From contig CP051247.1 of assembly GCA_017795105.1 (NCBI GenBank), positions 4,744,001 through 4,808,000 of the forward strand: a DNA stretch of 64,000 nucleotides, read 5' to 3'. How positions within the stretch are numbered: position 1 is the stretch's first letter; each line of letters opens with the position of its first letter. Of this stretch, positions 19,729 through 28,512 are shown piece after piece. The position numbers were made by a program, and so were the translations under genes. This DNA comes from Planctomycetaceae bacterium (GTDB lineage: Bacteria > Planctomycetota > Planctomycetia > Planctomycetales > Planctomycetaceae). Below the pieces are notes generated by a model. That model had not been told where the DNA came from. It did not search any database and saw only the letters and a list, made by a program, of their open reading frames with translations.

Positions 19729-21482
19729 CCAGTATTACCGCACGAAATCGTTCGAGCCTTCGACTGAATGGAACAGGCTCCAAGGCGGGCGGAGCGCGTC
19801 CACAGCGTCTCGGCGAAAAGCTGATTAACGCTGGCTTGCTCACACCCGACGAACTTGAATCGGCTCTGCAGCAGCAGAGCGCGAAAGGGCAGCGCGTTGG
19901 CGAAGCGCTGGTCGAACTCGGTTTCATTGAAGAAGAACAACTGCTGCCGTTCCTGGCTGAGCAGATGGAGATCCCGTATGTCATTCTGCGGGAAGGCCTG
20001 ATCGATCCAAAGACCGTTCGCATGCTGCCTCGCAGCAAAGCTGAAGAATTCGGCGCGATCGTCATGTTCAAGGTTCGTGGCGTTCTCACCGTCGCGATGC
20101 ACAATCCGCAGCAACTCGACTACATTGATGAGATCGAGCGACTGACGGACTGTCGGGTTCGGCCGATCCTGGCACTGTCTTCGGCCATCGAACAGCTGCT
20201 GCCGCGATGTTACGACGAAGGCTTTGAAGTCGACGCCGTGACCGCGGACATGGATCGAGATGCCGTCTCGGTTCAGGACGACGCGATTCATGTCGAACTG
20301 CAGAAGGTCGAGTCGATCGCCGACGGCAGCCCGATCGTGAACCTGGTCAACTACATGATTCTGCAGGCCGCCCGACAGGGCGCGAGCGATATTCACATCG
20401 AGCCGGGGATGCACCAGTCGACTGTTCGTTTCCGTGTCGACGGCATGCTCCGGGAGATTTTGCGGCCTCGTCGCGAATTCCATCCGGCGATTGTTTCTCG
20501 AATCAAAGTTATGGCGAAGATGGACATCGCCGAACACCGCCTGCCGCAGGACGGTCGAATTCACGTCGTCGTCGATCATCGCGATATCGACCTGCGATGT
20601 TCGACGCTGCCAACGGTGCAGGGGGAAAAGGTCGTGCTTCGTGTGCTCGACCGCTCGAATGTCACGTTCAATCTCAACGAGCTGGGAATCCCCGACGATC
20701 AGCTGAAGGTCATGAAGGGATTGCTCGCCAAACCGTATGGCATGGCTCTGGTGACCGGTCCGACCGGAAGCGGAAAAACGACCACGCTGTACTCGGCCAT
20801 TGAACTGGTCAAGAGCGTTCAGCAGAACATCGTGACCGTCGAAGACCCTGTCGAATACCAGCTCGCACAGATCAACCAGGTGCACGCCAATGCGGGGACG
20901 TCGCTCAGCTTCGCCAAGGTTCTGCGAGCCATTCTGCGGCAGGACCCCGACGTGATCATGATTGGAGAAATTCGAGACGGGGAAACGGCGGAAGTTGCCA
21001 CCCAGGCGGCTCTAACCGGCCACCTCGTTCTTTCGACGCTGCACACCAACGACAGTGCTTCCGCGGTCACGCGACTCTCTGATATGGGAATTGCCTCGTA
21101 CAAAATCGCGGCAGCCTTTCTGGGGGCGATCGCTCAGCGACTCGTTCGCCGGATCTGTCCCAACTGCCGGACCACGTACTATCCGCCCGCCGGGCAGCTC
21201 GAAATGCTCCATTACAAAGGAGACCACAACCGGCAGTTCGTCCGCGGAGAAGGTTGCCACGAGTGTTACGACAGCGGCTACAAAGGACGAATCGGGATCT
21301 ACGAAATTCTGCAGGCCGACAACGAACTGCGGGAATTGATTGGAAGTGGCGTTCAGGCGGAAGTGATCCGCAGATGGCATCGCGAACACGGAGCATCGGA
21401 CCTGTTGGCCGAAGGACTCCGTCTCGCCGAGCAGGGCATTACGTCCCTCGACGAAGTCATGCGGGTCGCATCCTTCGATTAA
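19725..21482 (+). CDS. gspE: GspE/PilB-type secretion or pilus assembly ATPase
   Basis: A 585-residue ATPase that powers pseudopilus or pilus growth at the inner membrane. The N-terminal MshEN-like domain (about 20-170) includes LGEKLINAGLLTPDELESALQQQ-type sequence; MshEN domains can bind c-di-GMP, which fits the nearby HD-GYP gene. Walker A is GPTGSGKTT (about 344-352); the Asp box is VEDPVEYQL; Walker B is DVIMIGEIRDGETAEVA (about 408). A tetracysteine zinc motif is CPNC (about 478) and GCHEC (about 509). Start ATG overlaps the STAS stop as ATGA. Confidence 0.93.
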   Translation: MTSITARNRSSLRLNGTGSKAGGARPQRLGEKLINAGLLTPDELESALQQQSAKGQRVGEALVELGFIEEEQLLPFLAEQMEIPYVILREGLIDPKTVRMLPRSKAEEFGAIVMFKVRGVLTVAMHNPQQLDYIDEIERLTDCRVRPILALSSAIEQLLPRCYDEGFEVDAVTADMDRDAVSVQDDAIHVELQKVESIADGSPIVNLVNYMILQAARQGASDIHIEPGMHQSTVRFRVDGMLREILRPRREFHPAIVSRIKVMAKMDIAEHRLPQDGRIHVVVDHRDIDLRCSTLPTVQGEKVVLRVLDRSNVTFNLNELGIPDDQLKVMKGLLAKPYGMALVTGPTGSGKTTTLYSAIELVKSVQQNIVTVEDPVEYQLAQINQVHANAGTSLSFAKVLRAILRQDPDVIMIGEIRDGETAEVATQAALTGHLVLSTLHTNDSASAVTRLSDMGIASYKIAAAFLGAIAQRLVRRICPNCRTTYYPPAGQLEMLHYKGDHNRQFVRGEGCHECYDSGYKGRIGIYEILQADNELRELIGSGVQAEVIRRWHREHGASDLLAEGLRLAEQGITSLDEVMRVASFD

Positions 21483-21512
21483 ACAGTCTCAAAATTCAGT
21501 GGCAGCCAAGTC

Positions 21513-22718
21513 ATGGCCTACGCATATCAGGCACGATCGAAAGCAGGACAGATTGAAACCGGTTTCCTGGAAGCCGCTTCACTGGCTGCTGCGCGACAAC
21601 AGCTCAAAGGGCGTGGTCTATTCCCGTTGTCGGTGACCGAACATCGGTCGATGGTCCGCAATGTTGCCCGCCGTTCGGGACGGGTTTCTAAGAACGACCT
21701 GATGATGATGACGACCCAGTTGTCGATCATGCAGAAGTCGGGAACGGATCTGGCCGAGTCGCTCAAGTCGGTCGCCCGCCAGGTCACCAACAAGCGACTG
21801 GCCGAGGCGATGCGACAGGTCGTTCGCGATATTGAAGACGGAAAGTCATTCTCGGTCGCACTGGGCAGTCAGGCCGAAGTCTTCGGTGAAGCTTATGTAT
21901 CCGGCATCGCGGCCGGGGAAGCCTCCGGAACGCTGGGACAGGTGTTGTCGCGGCTGACGGTGCTGCTGCGAAACGAAGTGCGGCTCGTCAATACCATCCG
22001 GGGAATCATCACCTACCCGGCCATCCTCATGCTGGTCGCGTTTTTCGTGATCAATGCACTTGTCTTTTTTGTGTTGCCTCAGTTTGCCAAAGTCTTTGAG
22101 GATCTGGGAAAGGTCCCGCCACCGACGACACAGTTCCTTCTTTCCTTCGGAGCCTTTGTCAGTGGCAATCTGCTGGCCGTTGCCGTCGGAGTCGTTCTCA
22201 CGATCGTCGGGCTGGTGGTGATGTCGCGAACTCAGTGGTTCAGATCCTGGCTCGATCGTTCGCTGTTGAATATGCCCGGCATTGGGAAAGCGACCAGAAC
22301 CCTGCTGGCAGGCCGGACGTTTCGTCTGATTGGAACCATGATTCAAAGTGGAGTTCCCCTGCTCGATGCTGTTTGCCTGAGCCGGCGATCGGTTCGGAAC
22401 TCGGAGTACACCCGCCTGTTCGACGAGATCGAAACGCAGTTGACCAAGGGAAACGGGCTCTCCACGGCATTGAGCACGGTTGACTTCCTGCCGGACGGAC
22501 TGGCGCAAATGATTTCGACGGCGGAAGCCTCGGGGGATCTCGGCAGCGTCATGGAGATTGTTGGGGAACATTACGAGGATGAAGCCGAACGACACGTTCG
22601 CGAACTCTCGAAAGTGCTGGAACCGCTCATCATCGTATTGATGGGCGGCATCGTATCTGTTGTCGTGATGTCGGTGATCCTGCCGCTCCTCGACATGTCT
22701 TCGACGACGGGAGCCTGA
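21513..22718 (+). CDS. gspF: GspF/PilC-type inner-membrane platform protein
   Basis: 401 residues with two GspF domains. The first has VSKNDLMMMTTQLSIMQKSG and GSFSVAL-type sequence; the second is around FRLIGTMIQSGVPLLDAV. Membrane segments are near 165-190 (ITYPAILMLVAFFVINALVFF), 212-236 and at the C-terminus (IIVLMGGIVSVVVMSVILPLL). The family anchors the ATPase to the inner membrane. 30 bases after gspE. Confidence 0.93.
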   Translation: MAYAYQARSKAGQIETGFLEAASLAAARQQLKGRGLFPLSVTEHRSMVRNVARRSGRVSKNDLMMMTTQLSIMQKSGTDLAESLKSVARQVTNKRLAEAMRQVVRDIEDGKSFSVALGSQAEVFGEAYVSGIAAGEASGTLGQVLSRLTVLLRNEVRLVNTIRGIITYPAILMLVAFFVINALVFFVLPQFAKVFEDLGKVPPPTTQFLLSFGAFVSGNLLAVAVGVVLTIVGLVVMSRTQWFRSWLDRSLLNMPGIGKATRTLLAGRTFRLIGTMIQSGVPLLDAVCLSRRSVRNSEYTRLFDEIETQLTKGNGLSTALSTVDFLPDGLAQMISTAEASGDLGSVMEIVGEHYEDEAERHVRELSKVLEPLIIVLMGGIVSVVVMSVILPLLDMSSTTGA

Positions 22719-22720
22719 CG

Positions 22721-23776
22721 ATGATTGTTCTTTCTGACGTGATGCCGCTGCTCAACTTCCGCAAGTCGCTGGCGACGACGCGGCTGGGGGTCGACTTCCA
22801 GCCGACGCAGCTTGTGTTGGCCGAACGATCGACCAGCGATCGGGGCAGCACCGCGATGGCCGGACAGGTTATCCCGATTCGCAACGATCAGCCGCTCGAC
22901 AGCTGGATCGAATCGGGCGGTTTGAAGCAGCTGCTGCAACAGAACCATCGCCAGCTGTCCCAATTCGCACAGGACTGTATCAGTTGTGTTCTTCCGCACG
23001 AACTGACGCGACTGTATTCCGCCCGACTTCCATTGACGAACGAGTCCGAGATGCGGGCTCTGATCGGCGAGGAACTCAGTGACTTCATGAGTGCCCCCGT
23101 CGAAGAGCTGACCTTTGACTACTGGTGCGAGGATGACACCGACGACGAGGGTCTGGCCACTGTCCATGCCGTGGTTGCGTCGCGTTCACTGATCAGTCAG
23201 GTACTCAGGCAGTTCCGATCGGTCGGACTGCGATGCACGACAATGGATTCCCGGACCACCTGCCTGTCGCGGATGATTGGCGAACCGGTTCAGGGGGTGA
23301 GTGCTGTGATCGAATGGGCCTCCGAGGATGTCACAATGGTGATGCTTCGCGACGGGATCCCGTTCTACACGCGACGACTTCGCGACTGTCACTGGCGACT
23401 TCTGCCCGACGAGTTGATCGACCAGTGGAAGATTAGCCGCAAGGACTGCGAGGCGATTATTCGCAGACTGGGACGGAATCCCGAGGCGAGTCGTTCGCTG
23501 CTGGGCAACTATCGTGAATGTGTCGAAGCACTCGTCATTCGATTTGCAGAGGAGGTTCAACGCACGTTGAATTTCGCCCGGCAGAAATCGCGCTTCGCGA
23601 CTCTCGACCGTCTGTTGATCGCGGGGTCCGGCAGTGGTCTGCCATTGATGCGGGAAGAACTGCAACTCGCCTTCCATGAATCGATCGAATACGCCAGCGA
23701 GTTTGATTCTCACGCGGGATTCTCAAGTAGTGAATTCGATCTGGCCGTGGCGATGACCAGCGGGAGGATCCGGTAA
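22721..23776 (+). CDS. PilM/GspL-cytoplasmic-type actin-like protein
   Basis: A 351-residue soluble protein placed between GspF and the PilN-like gene, exactly where PilM sits in type IV pilus operons. The actin-like fold is suggested by TTRLGVDFQPTQLVLAERS at the start, VAVIEWASEDVTMVMLRDG-like phosphate loop sequence in the middle and LLIAGSGSGLPLMREEL near the end. It is diverged, so I rely partly on order. In the systems known, it connects the ATPase to PilN. It starts 2 bases after gspF and its TAA shares a base with the next ATG. Confidence 0.75.
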   Translation: MIVLSDVMPLLNFRKSLATTRLGVDFQPTQLVLAERSTSDRGSTAMAGQVIPIRNDQPLDSWIESGGLKQLLQQNHRQLSQFAQDCISCVLPHELTRLYSARLPLTNESEMRALIGEELSDFMSAPVEELTFDYWCEDDTDDEGLATVHAVVASRSLISQVLRQFRSVGLRCTTMDSRTTCLSRMIGEPVQGVSAVIEWASEDVTMVMLRDGIPFYTRRLRDCHWRLLPDELIDQWKISRKDCEAIIRRLGRNPEASRSLLGNYRECVEALVIRFAEEVQRTLNFARQKSRFATLDRLLIAGSGSGLPLMREELQLAFHESIEYASEFDSHAGFSSSEFDLAVAMTSGRIR

Positions 23777-24411
23777 TGCCGATGACTGATTTCAACCTCG
23801 TGCCGAAGGTCAACCAGTTCGAACTGATCTCCTATGGTCTGTTCCGACAGTGGTTGCTTATCGGCCTGCTCGTGATGCTGATCATGATGGTCGTCGTCCT
23901 GTTCCACGCTTCCGATACGCAACTCGCTCAAGAGGATCTTCGCAATATCGAAGAGGTCCACGAGCCTGTTCGTTCCCTCCTGCAACGGACCGCTGATGTC
24001 CGTGGCGAACTGGCCCGAGTACAGCAGGAAGAACGACGTTTGGAAAACCTGATCGTCGGGCCTACTCCTGTCGATATTCTGGGCGCAATCGCAGCGGCCA
24101 GTATTGCGACCGAAGGAGGCGTCGTCGTCTCCTCCTGGACCGCGAATCTCGAAGACCGAAAGCCGCAGGCTCCCAGGAACAACACGCCGCCGGTAACTCC
24201 TGCCTCTGAGTCAGTCAGTCGCGTCTGCAACGTTTCGATTACGGGAGTGGGAAAAACGGACAGCGATGTCGGCGAGATGATCACGGGTCTGGAAAACAGT
24301 CTGTTCACAAACGTCGAACTGCTTTCTGCCACACACGTCCAGAACGGCGAGGAGGAAGAGGGGAAACAGTTCCAGATTCAGGCGGAAGTCGGAATGGAGA
24401 TCAGCCCATGA
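23776..24411 (+). CDS. PilN-like inner-membrane assembly protein
   Basis: 211 residues: a short cytoplasmic start (MPMTDFNLVPKVNQFE, including the FNLVP motif that PilN uses to bind PilM), one membrane helix (WLLIGLLVMLIMMVVVLF, about 27-45), a coiled-coil periplasmic part and a ferredoxin-like C-terminal region. A Pro-rich segment (PRNNTPPVTPAS) is a likely linker. Start and stop overlap the neighbours by 1 and 4 bases. Confidence 0.82.
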   Translation: MPMTDFNLVPKVNQFELISYGLFRQWLLIGLLVMLIMMVVVLFHASDTQLAQEDLRNIEEVHEPVRSLLQRTADVRGELARVQQEERRLENLIVGPTPVDILGAIAAASIATEGGVVVSSWTANLEDRKPQAPRNNTPPVTPASESVSRVCNVSITGVGKTDSDVGEMITGLENSLFTNVELLSATHVQNGEEEEGKQFQIQAEVGMEISP

Positions 24412-25043
24412 ACGCCCTCGCAGAAAAACTATCGATCCGTCAGTTTGTGTTGCTCGGTCATACGCTCGGGGCATTGTCTGTTTGCGCGATCATCGTGCTG
24501 ACCACGATCTTCGTCATCATGCCAATGCGAGAACAGATAGACGACAGTCGGCAACAGGCACTCCAGTTGAGCAGTCTGAGCGAACAGCATGAGTCCGCCG
24601 AACTCGAACTCAAGAAACTCGAACAGGAACTGGAAGCGTCGAAAGCCATCCTGTCCGCCAGTCAGTCGCGGATTACACTCGGTTCGGATCTGGACGAGTT
24701 CCTGAAACTGGTCGGCGACGCCGCTCGCCCGTGCGGAATTCGCGTGCGGGGGCTTCGCCCCGGCACCACGGGAGAGCGATACGGGTATCGCGCGCACACC
24801 GTGCAGATGTCGTTGGAGGGGCCCTATATGGGGATTTGCCAGTTCTTCGCCGCGCTGCAGTCGCTCGATCGCATGAACCGCGTGATTCAGGCCAGTATGG
24901 CTCCGCACGGCAACTCCGAGGATCAGTATGCAGTGACTTTGACCCTCGAGCTGTTCGCCGCCCTGCCGGCCGATGTCGCCGAGAATGCACGACCCGCCCG
25001 AATCACCACGTTCGACGTGAGGGAGAACAATCATGTTCGGTAG
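24408..25043 (+). CDS. PilO/GspM-like inner-membrane assembly protein
   Basis: 211 residues: short cytoplasmic start, membrane helix (about 17-38), a strong coiled coil (LKKLEQELEASKAILSAS) and a C-terminal domain with VQMSLEGPYMGICQFFAALQ, the segment typical of PilO-like proteins. It probably pairs with the PilN-like protein. ATGA overlap with that gene, and the next gene starts inside its 3' end. Confidence 0.82.
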   Translation: MNALAEKLSIRQFVLLGHTLGALSVCAIIVLTTIFVIMPMREQIDDSRQQALQLSSLSEQHESAELELKKLEQELEASKAILSASQSRITLGSDLDEFLKLVGDAARPCGIRVRGLRPGTTGERYGYRAHTVQMSLEGPYMGICQFFAALQSLDRMNRVIQASMAPHGNSEDQYAVTLTLELFAALPADVAENARPARITTFDVRENNHVR

Positions 25044-25518
25044 ACAATCTGACGGCTCCCAACTGACTCGCGGCAAAGTGATGCTCATTCTCAGTCTTTC
25101 CTCGACCCTCGGATATGTCCTGTTCGGCGGATCGGATGAGTCGTCGAACAATCAAACGTCGCTCGTCACGCAGCTGGCCACCCAGGTGGTCAAGCGGGCC
25201 GGTGGACCAGACCTGGAAGCGCTGGCCAAAGCGCGAGATTTGCCGAAGTTCGAACTCGATCAGGTGATCTCACACAATCCGTTTGCTCCCGGTCGCGGCG
25301 ATGCTGAGCTTGAAGAGGAAGTGGTCGTACCAGCTGAGTCGGAAACGCCCGTCCCGGAGTTCAATCCGCAGTTGCTGCGGGTCTCGGCTGTCCTTTCGAA
25401 TGGGGACAGACGCATGGCCCTGATCGACAATGTGATTTACAGCGAAGGCGACCGGCTTCCCAACGGTCTGGTCATTGGGGAAATCACTGACGGCAACATT
25501 CGTTTGCTCGCCGAATAG
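25033..25518 (+). CDS. PilP/GspC-like protein
   Basis: 161 residues: one hydrophobic segment near the N-terminus (VMLILSLSSTLGYVLFGG, about 16-33), a periplasmic linker with HNPFAPG and an acidic, Pro-containing stretch, then a small beta domain (VSAVLSNGDRRMALID, YSEGDRLPNGLVIGEI). The last domain looks like the HR/PilP domain that binds the secretin N-domains. The assignment comes from this pattern and from its place just before the secretin. It overlaps the previous gene by 11 bases. Confidence 0.65.
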   Translation: MFGRQSDGSQLTRGKVMLILSLSSTLGYVLFGGSDESSNNQTSLVTQLATQVVKRAGGPDLEALAKARDLPKFELDQVISHNPFAPGRGDAELEEEVVVPAESETPVPEFNPQLLRVSAVLSNGDRRMALIDNVIYSEGDRLPNGLVIGEITDGNIRLLAE

Positions 25519-25533
25519 CGTGGCTTCATGCGG

Positions 25534-25731
25534 TCAGCGATAAAGTGCGCGCTTTGCGGCGACGAAGAGGGCAGGGCAGATCTTGCCGGTCGGGTCGAGA
25601 TTCGGGGTCACAGCGATCGGTAATGTCGGCCTGATGTAACGATTGCGCGAATCGTTCGTATTCTCGGGGCCGATGAAGTCGATGATAGATACGGTGCGAT
25701 CTCCGTTCGTCACCAATCGAACAATCTCCAT
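25534..25731 (-). CDS. Possible small antisense ORF, 65 aa
   Basis: It lies on the opposite strand in the 242-base gap before the secretin gene. The product (MEIVRLVTNGDRTVSIIDFI and on) has protein-like composition and no repeats, but I recognise no family, and there is only a weak GAAGTCGA before the start. More likely a chance frame than a gene. Confidence 0.18.
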   Translation of the reverse strand: MEIVRLVTNGDRTVSIIDFIGPENTNDSRNRYIRPTLPIAVTPNLDPTGKICPALFVAAKRALYR

Positions 25732-25760
25732 TCGACTTCACGATAGCGCAGCTTTTCTTT

Positions 25761-27896
25761 ATGCCAGGCAGCAGAATCAATTTGGTCCCCGTGCTCACGG
25801 CACTGGTGGTCTGCTGCCTATACGGGTGTCAGTCCGACTCGATGTCTCGAATGGTTCGCAATCCGTTCCGTTCGAGCGAGCCTGAACCCACGGTCGCCGA
25901 AGCTCCCGTGAGACGCGAGCAGGAAATCATCGATCTCCGACCTGAAGAGTACATCGCTTCGGTCTACAACGGAGGGGCACCCAACCGCGTTGCTGAAGCG
26001 ACCGACAGCCGACCTGGCTATCGTTCGCCGCAGTCCGGCCGCCAGGTTGAGACTGTTCAATCCAAACCCGTTCCGGGAACAATCCGGCAACTGGCCGCGG
26101 AAGTTCCCGAGGAAGTGCCGGGAGATCCGTTCTCGGGGCTGAATTGGGAGCCCGAATTCGATCCTGAAATCGGACCGGAACTGCTGCAGGACGAGCGATT
26201 GCAGGAGTTCAAACGCCTGCAGACTGAAGCCGGCAAGCTCAAAACGGAGCAATGGGAAACGGCTCCGGCTCCGCTTACGCCGGCTCCAGCGCCCCCGGCT
26301 GCAACTCAGCCTCCGCCCGTTCAGGCTTCGCCAGTTCCGCCTTCCCCCGTTCAGGCTTCGCCAGTTCCGCCTACCAAGGCCCCCGCTGTTCCTGTAATGC
26401 CGACTCCACGGCGATCCGGCGCCTATAAATACTACGATGTCCCGCTGACCCCTTCGGCTCCCGACAATATCAACCTTCAGCGTTCCGGCGACTACCTGAC
26501 TCTGGTCGCCCGCGATGCTCCGCTCAATGCCGTGCTGCAGATGATTGCCCAGCAGCACGGGCTGAATCTCGTTCTGAGCGACGACGTGGAGGAAAAGGTC
26601 ACGGTCTCGTTGAACGACGTGCCTCTTTCCGATGCGCTGGATACGATTCTTGCCGCCTCAAACTGCACCTGGGTGCAGCAGCGGAACATCATTATCGTTT
26701 CGCGGATCAGTAAGGAATCGCTCTCCGGCCCACAGATGCAGGGACGCCAGGTGCGTGTCTTCACGCTCAACTTCGTCTCCGCGGAGGAAGTCGAAAAGGT
26801 CGTGACGGGACTGCTTTCCCCGATCGGGAAGATCTTTAGTCATCAGACGAGTCCGACCGATGGGCGACGCTCTCGCGAGCAGATCATCGTGGAAGATCTT
26901 CCGGAGTATCTGCATCGGGTCGAAGAATACGTAGCCCGCATCGATGTCGCGCCTCGTCAGGTGCTTATTGAAGCACATATTCTGCAGGTCGACCTCGATC
27001 AGTCGAACCGTCATGGCGTCAATCTGTCGTACGTGACCTCCCTGGCGGGAGCCCAGTTCACAATCGATTCCACGGGATTCGCCAACCCGGCTGGCAGCCC
27101 GGCGATGGTGTTGAACATCGATGGCTCGAAGCTCGATAATGTCATCGAAGTGATTAAAGACACGACCGACGCCAAGACGCTCGCTTCGCCGAAGGTGCTC
27201 GTGTTGAACGGTCAGGAAGCCAAGATTCAGATCGGTAGCCAGCTCGGCTACATCGTAACCACGACGACGGAAACGAGCACGCTGCAGAACGTCGACTTCA
27301 TGGATGTCGGAGTCGTGCTCAATGTCACACCGCACATCAGCAATAACGGCCAGATCCTGATGAAGGTCAAGCCGGAAGTTTCCACCGGAACCGTGAACGC
27401 GGCGACCGGCGTCCCCGATAAAGACACCACGGAAGTTGATACGACCGTCATGCTCCCGGACGGGCAGGGTATCGTACTCGGCGGTTTGATTCAGGAACTT
27501 GACGCGGATCGTCAGACCAAGATTCCGTATATTGGTGACATCAAGTATGTCGGGCGGATGTTCGGTCGACGAACGGACGTGAAGGAGCGACGTGAGATCA
27601 TCATTACTCTGGTGCCGCGAATCGTGCCTTACGGCGACGAATACCGCTGTATCGATCAGGATCAGTTCTATCGCGCTACGATGCCGCTGCTGGAAGGCCC
27701 GCTTTGCCCGGTGCCTCGCCCCGAGCCGGATCTGTTTGACGCGATCGACAATCCTCGCCGGATTCGCCGCCGCAATCTCGGTCCGCCCATCGTGACAGAG
27801 CCATACTGTCCGCCGGGCAGCGAGCCGGTTGTTCCGCATGCACTGCCGCCGGAAGGCGGTCCGCAAATCTATCCGTACGAACAATCGTACGAATGA
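25761..27896 (+). CDS. gspD: Outer-membrane secretin (GspD/PilQ family), predicted lipoprotein
   Basis: A 711-residue secretin. The signal peptide ends in a lipobox, L20-Y21-G22|C23. A long low-complexity region follows, including a Pro-rich linker built from a duplicated unit (PVQASPVPP twice, about 186-205). Then come an STN-like domain (DAPLNAVLQMIAQQHGLN), an N-domain (VRVFTLNFVSAEEVEKVV) and the secretin domain with ILQVDLDQSNRHGVNLSYV, LASPKVLVLNGQEAKIQIG and VDTTVMLPDGQGIVLGGLIQ. It ends with RREIIITLVPRIVPYGDEY and a Pro-rich tail. It forms the outer-membrane channel for secretion or pilus exit. Preceded by a 242-base gap, so it may have its own promoter. Confidence 0.93.
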   Translation: MPGSRINLVPVLTALVVCCLYGCQSDSMSRMVRNPFRSSEPEPTVAEAPVRREQEIIDLRPEEYIASVYNGGAPNRVAEATDSRPGYRSPQSGRQVETVQSKPVPGTIRQLAAEVPEEVPGDPFSGLNWEPEFDPEIGPELLQDERLQEFKRLQTEAGKLKTEQWETAPAPLTPAPAPPAATQPPPVQASPVPPSPVQASPVPPTKAPAVPVMPTPRRSGAYKYYDVPLTPSAPDNINLQRSGDYLTLVARDAPLNAVLQMIAQQHGLNLVLSDDVEEKVTVSLNDVPLSDALDTILAASNCTWVQQRNIIIVSRISKESLSGPQMQGRQVRVFTLNFVSAEEVEKVVTGLLSPIGKIFSHQTSPTDGRRSREQIIVEDLPEYLHRVEEYVARIDVAPRQVLIEAHILQVDLDQSNRHGVNLSYVTSLAGAQFTIDSTGFANPAGSPAMVLNIDGSKLDNVIEVIKDTTDAKTLASPKVLVLNGQEAKIQIGSQLGYIVTTTTETSTLQNVDFMDVGVVLNVTPHISNNGQILMKVKPEVSTGTVNAATGVPDKDTTEVDTTVMLPDGQGIVLGGLIQELDADRQTKIPYIGDIKYVGRMFGRRTDVKERREIIITLVPRIVPYGDEYRCIDQDQFYRATMPLLEGPLCPVPRPEPDLFDAIDNPRRIRRRNLGPPIVTEPYCPPGSEPVVPHALPPEGGPQIYPYEQSYE
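26316..26375 (+). repeat. 30-bp tandem duplication inside the secretin gene
   Basis: Two copies of a 30-base unit beginning CCCGTTCAGGCTTCG, starting at 26316 and 26346. They encode the repeated PVQASPVPP linker in frame. Confidence 0.85.
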
Positions 27897-27924
27897 CAGT
27901 TTCCATGTCCTCCGTGAGTCCGCT

Positions 27925-28221
27925 ATGAAGAATCACGATATGTTGCCCGCTGATCTCCAGCATCTGCTCGAAAAACGTCAGGCCGCCGAACGACGCGACC
28001 GCAAAGACCGCCGCACGTCGGATGACGACGTAATGGTCGACCGCCGCTCCTCCAAAGATCGCCGCCGCACGGCTCGACGTCACGGCGATGAAGTCCGCAG
28101 CTACCGGCTGCCAACTTCAGGCCGCTTTCAGTGTCCCGGCTGCGGACGAACCGATTACGTCATCGGAGAGGTCGACTATCACGAATGCGGCAGCTGCGGC
28201 CAGGGCTTCGAGCTCACGTAA
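27925..28221 (+). CDS. Small basic protein with C-terminal zinc ribbon
   Basis: 98 residues. The N-terminal two thirds is strongly charged with repeated D-R-R / D-R-K motifs (RRDRKDRRTSDDD, VDRRSSKDRRRTARR). The end is a four-cysteine ribbon: CPGCGRTDY then HECGSCGQGFEL. It follows the secretin by 28 bases on the same strand, so it may belong to the secretion operon. The composition suggests nucleic-acid or protein binding; no function is known to me. Confidence 0.75.
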   Translation: MKNHDMLPADLQHLLEKRQAAERRDRKDRRTSDDDVMVDRRSSKDRRRTARRHGDEVRSYRLPTSGRFQCPGCGRTDYVIGEVDYHECGSCGQGFELT

Positions 28222-28233
28222 GCCGAAACTGCT

Positions 28234-28509
28234 CTACTCGGAAGAATTCCGAGCACCGAACAGCGCATAGAAAACGGCTGCCTGTAACAGGGCAGCCGTT
28301 TTTGCAATTCCAACGCCCGCTGGAATCGAAAGCAGATAGATCGTGGTCGAAACCTCGGGAGCAAGAGTTCCCGCTTCCCCACCGTGCTGAATTGTGAGGG
28401 CAATCGACCCGCCGTGAAGGGACAGCAGACCCAGTTGCCAGATTCCCATCACGATTGCGATAACGCCTGCCACTCCGCAGCAGGCCGCAGCGAGAAGCGA
28501 GCGGAACAC
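28234..28509 (-). CDS. Small membrane protein, unknown function
   Basis: 91 residues with three hydrophobic stretches (about 3-28, 55-68 and 70-84). It starts 3 bases after the stop of the TatA/B-like gene, as if co-translated, but I recognise no Tat component in it. A near-perfect hairpin with T5 used by the opposite strand lies within its 3' coding part, which is unusual and leaves some doubt whether it is real. Confidence 0.55.
   Translation of the reverse strand: MFRSLLAAACCGVAGVIAIVMGIWQLGLLSLHGGSIALTIQHGGEAGTLAPEVSTTIYLLSIPAGVGIAKTAALLQAAVFYALFGARNSSE
28271..28303 (+). terminator. Rho-independent terminator after the zinc-ribbon gene
   Basis: Stem AACGGCTGCC/GGCAGCCGTT with a short loop, followed by T-run (GTTTTTG) on the plus strand and an A-run before the stem on the other side, so it could act in both directions. 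It ends the secretion locus. It overlaps the coding part of the minus-strand gene 28234-28509. Confidence 0.8.
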
Positions 28510-28512
28510 AGG

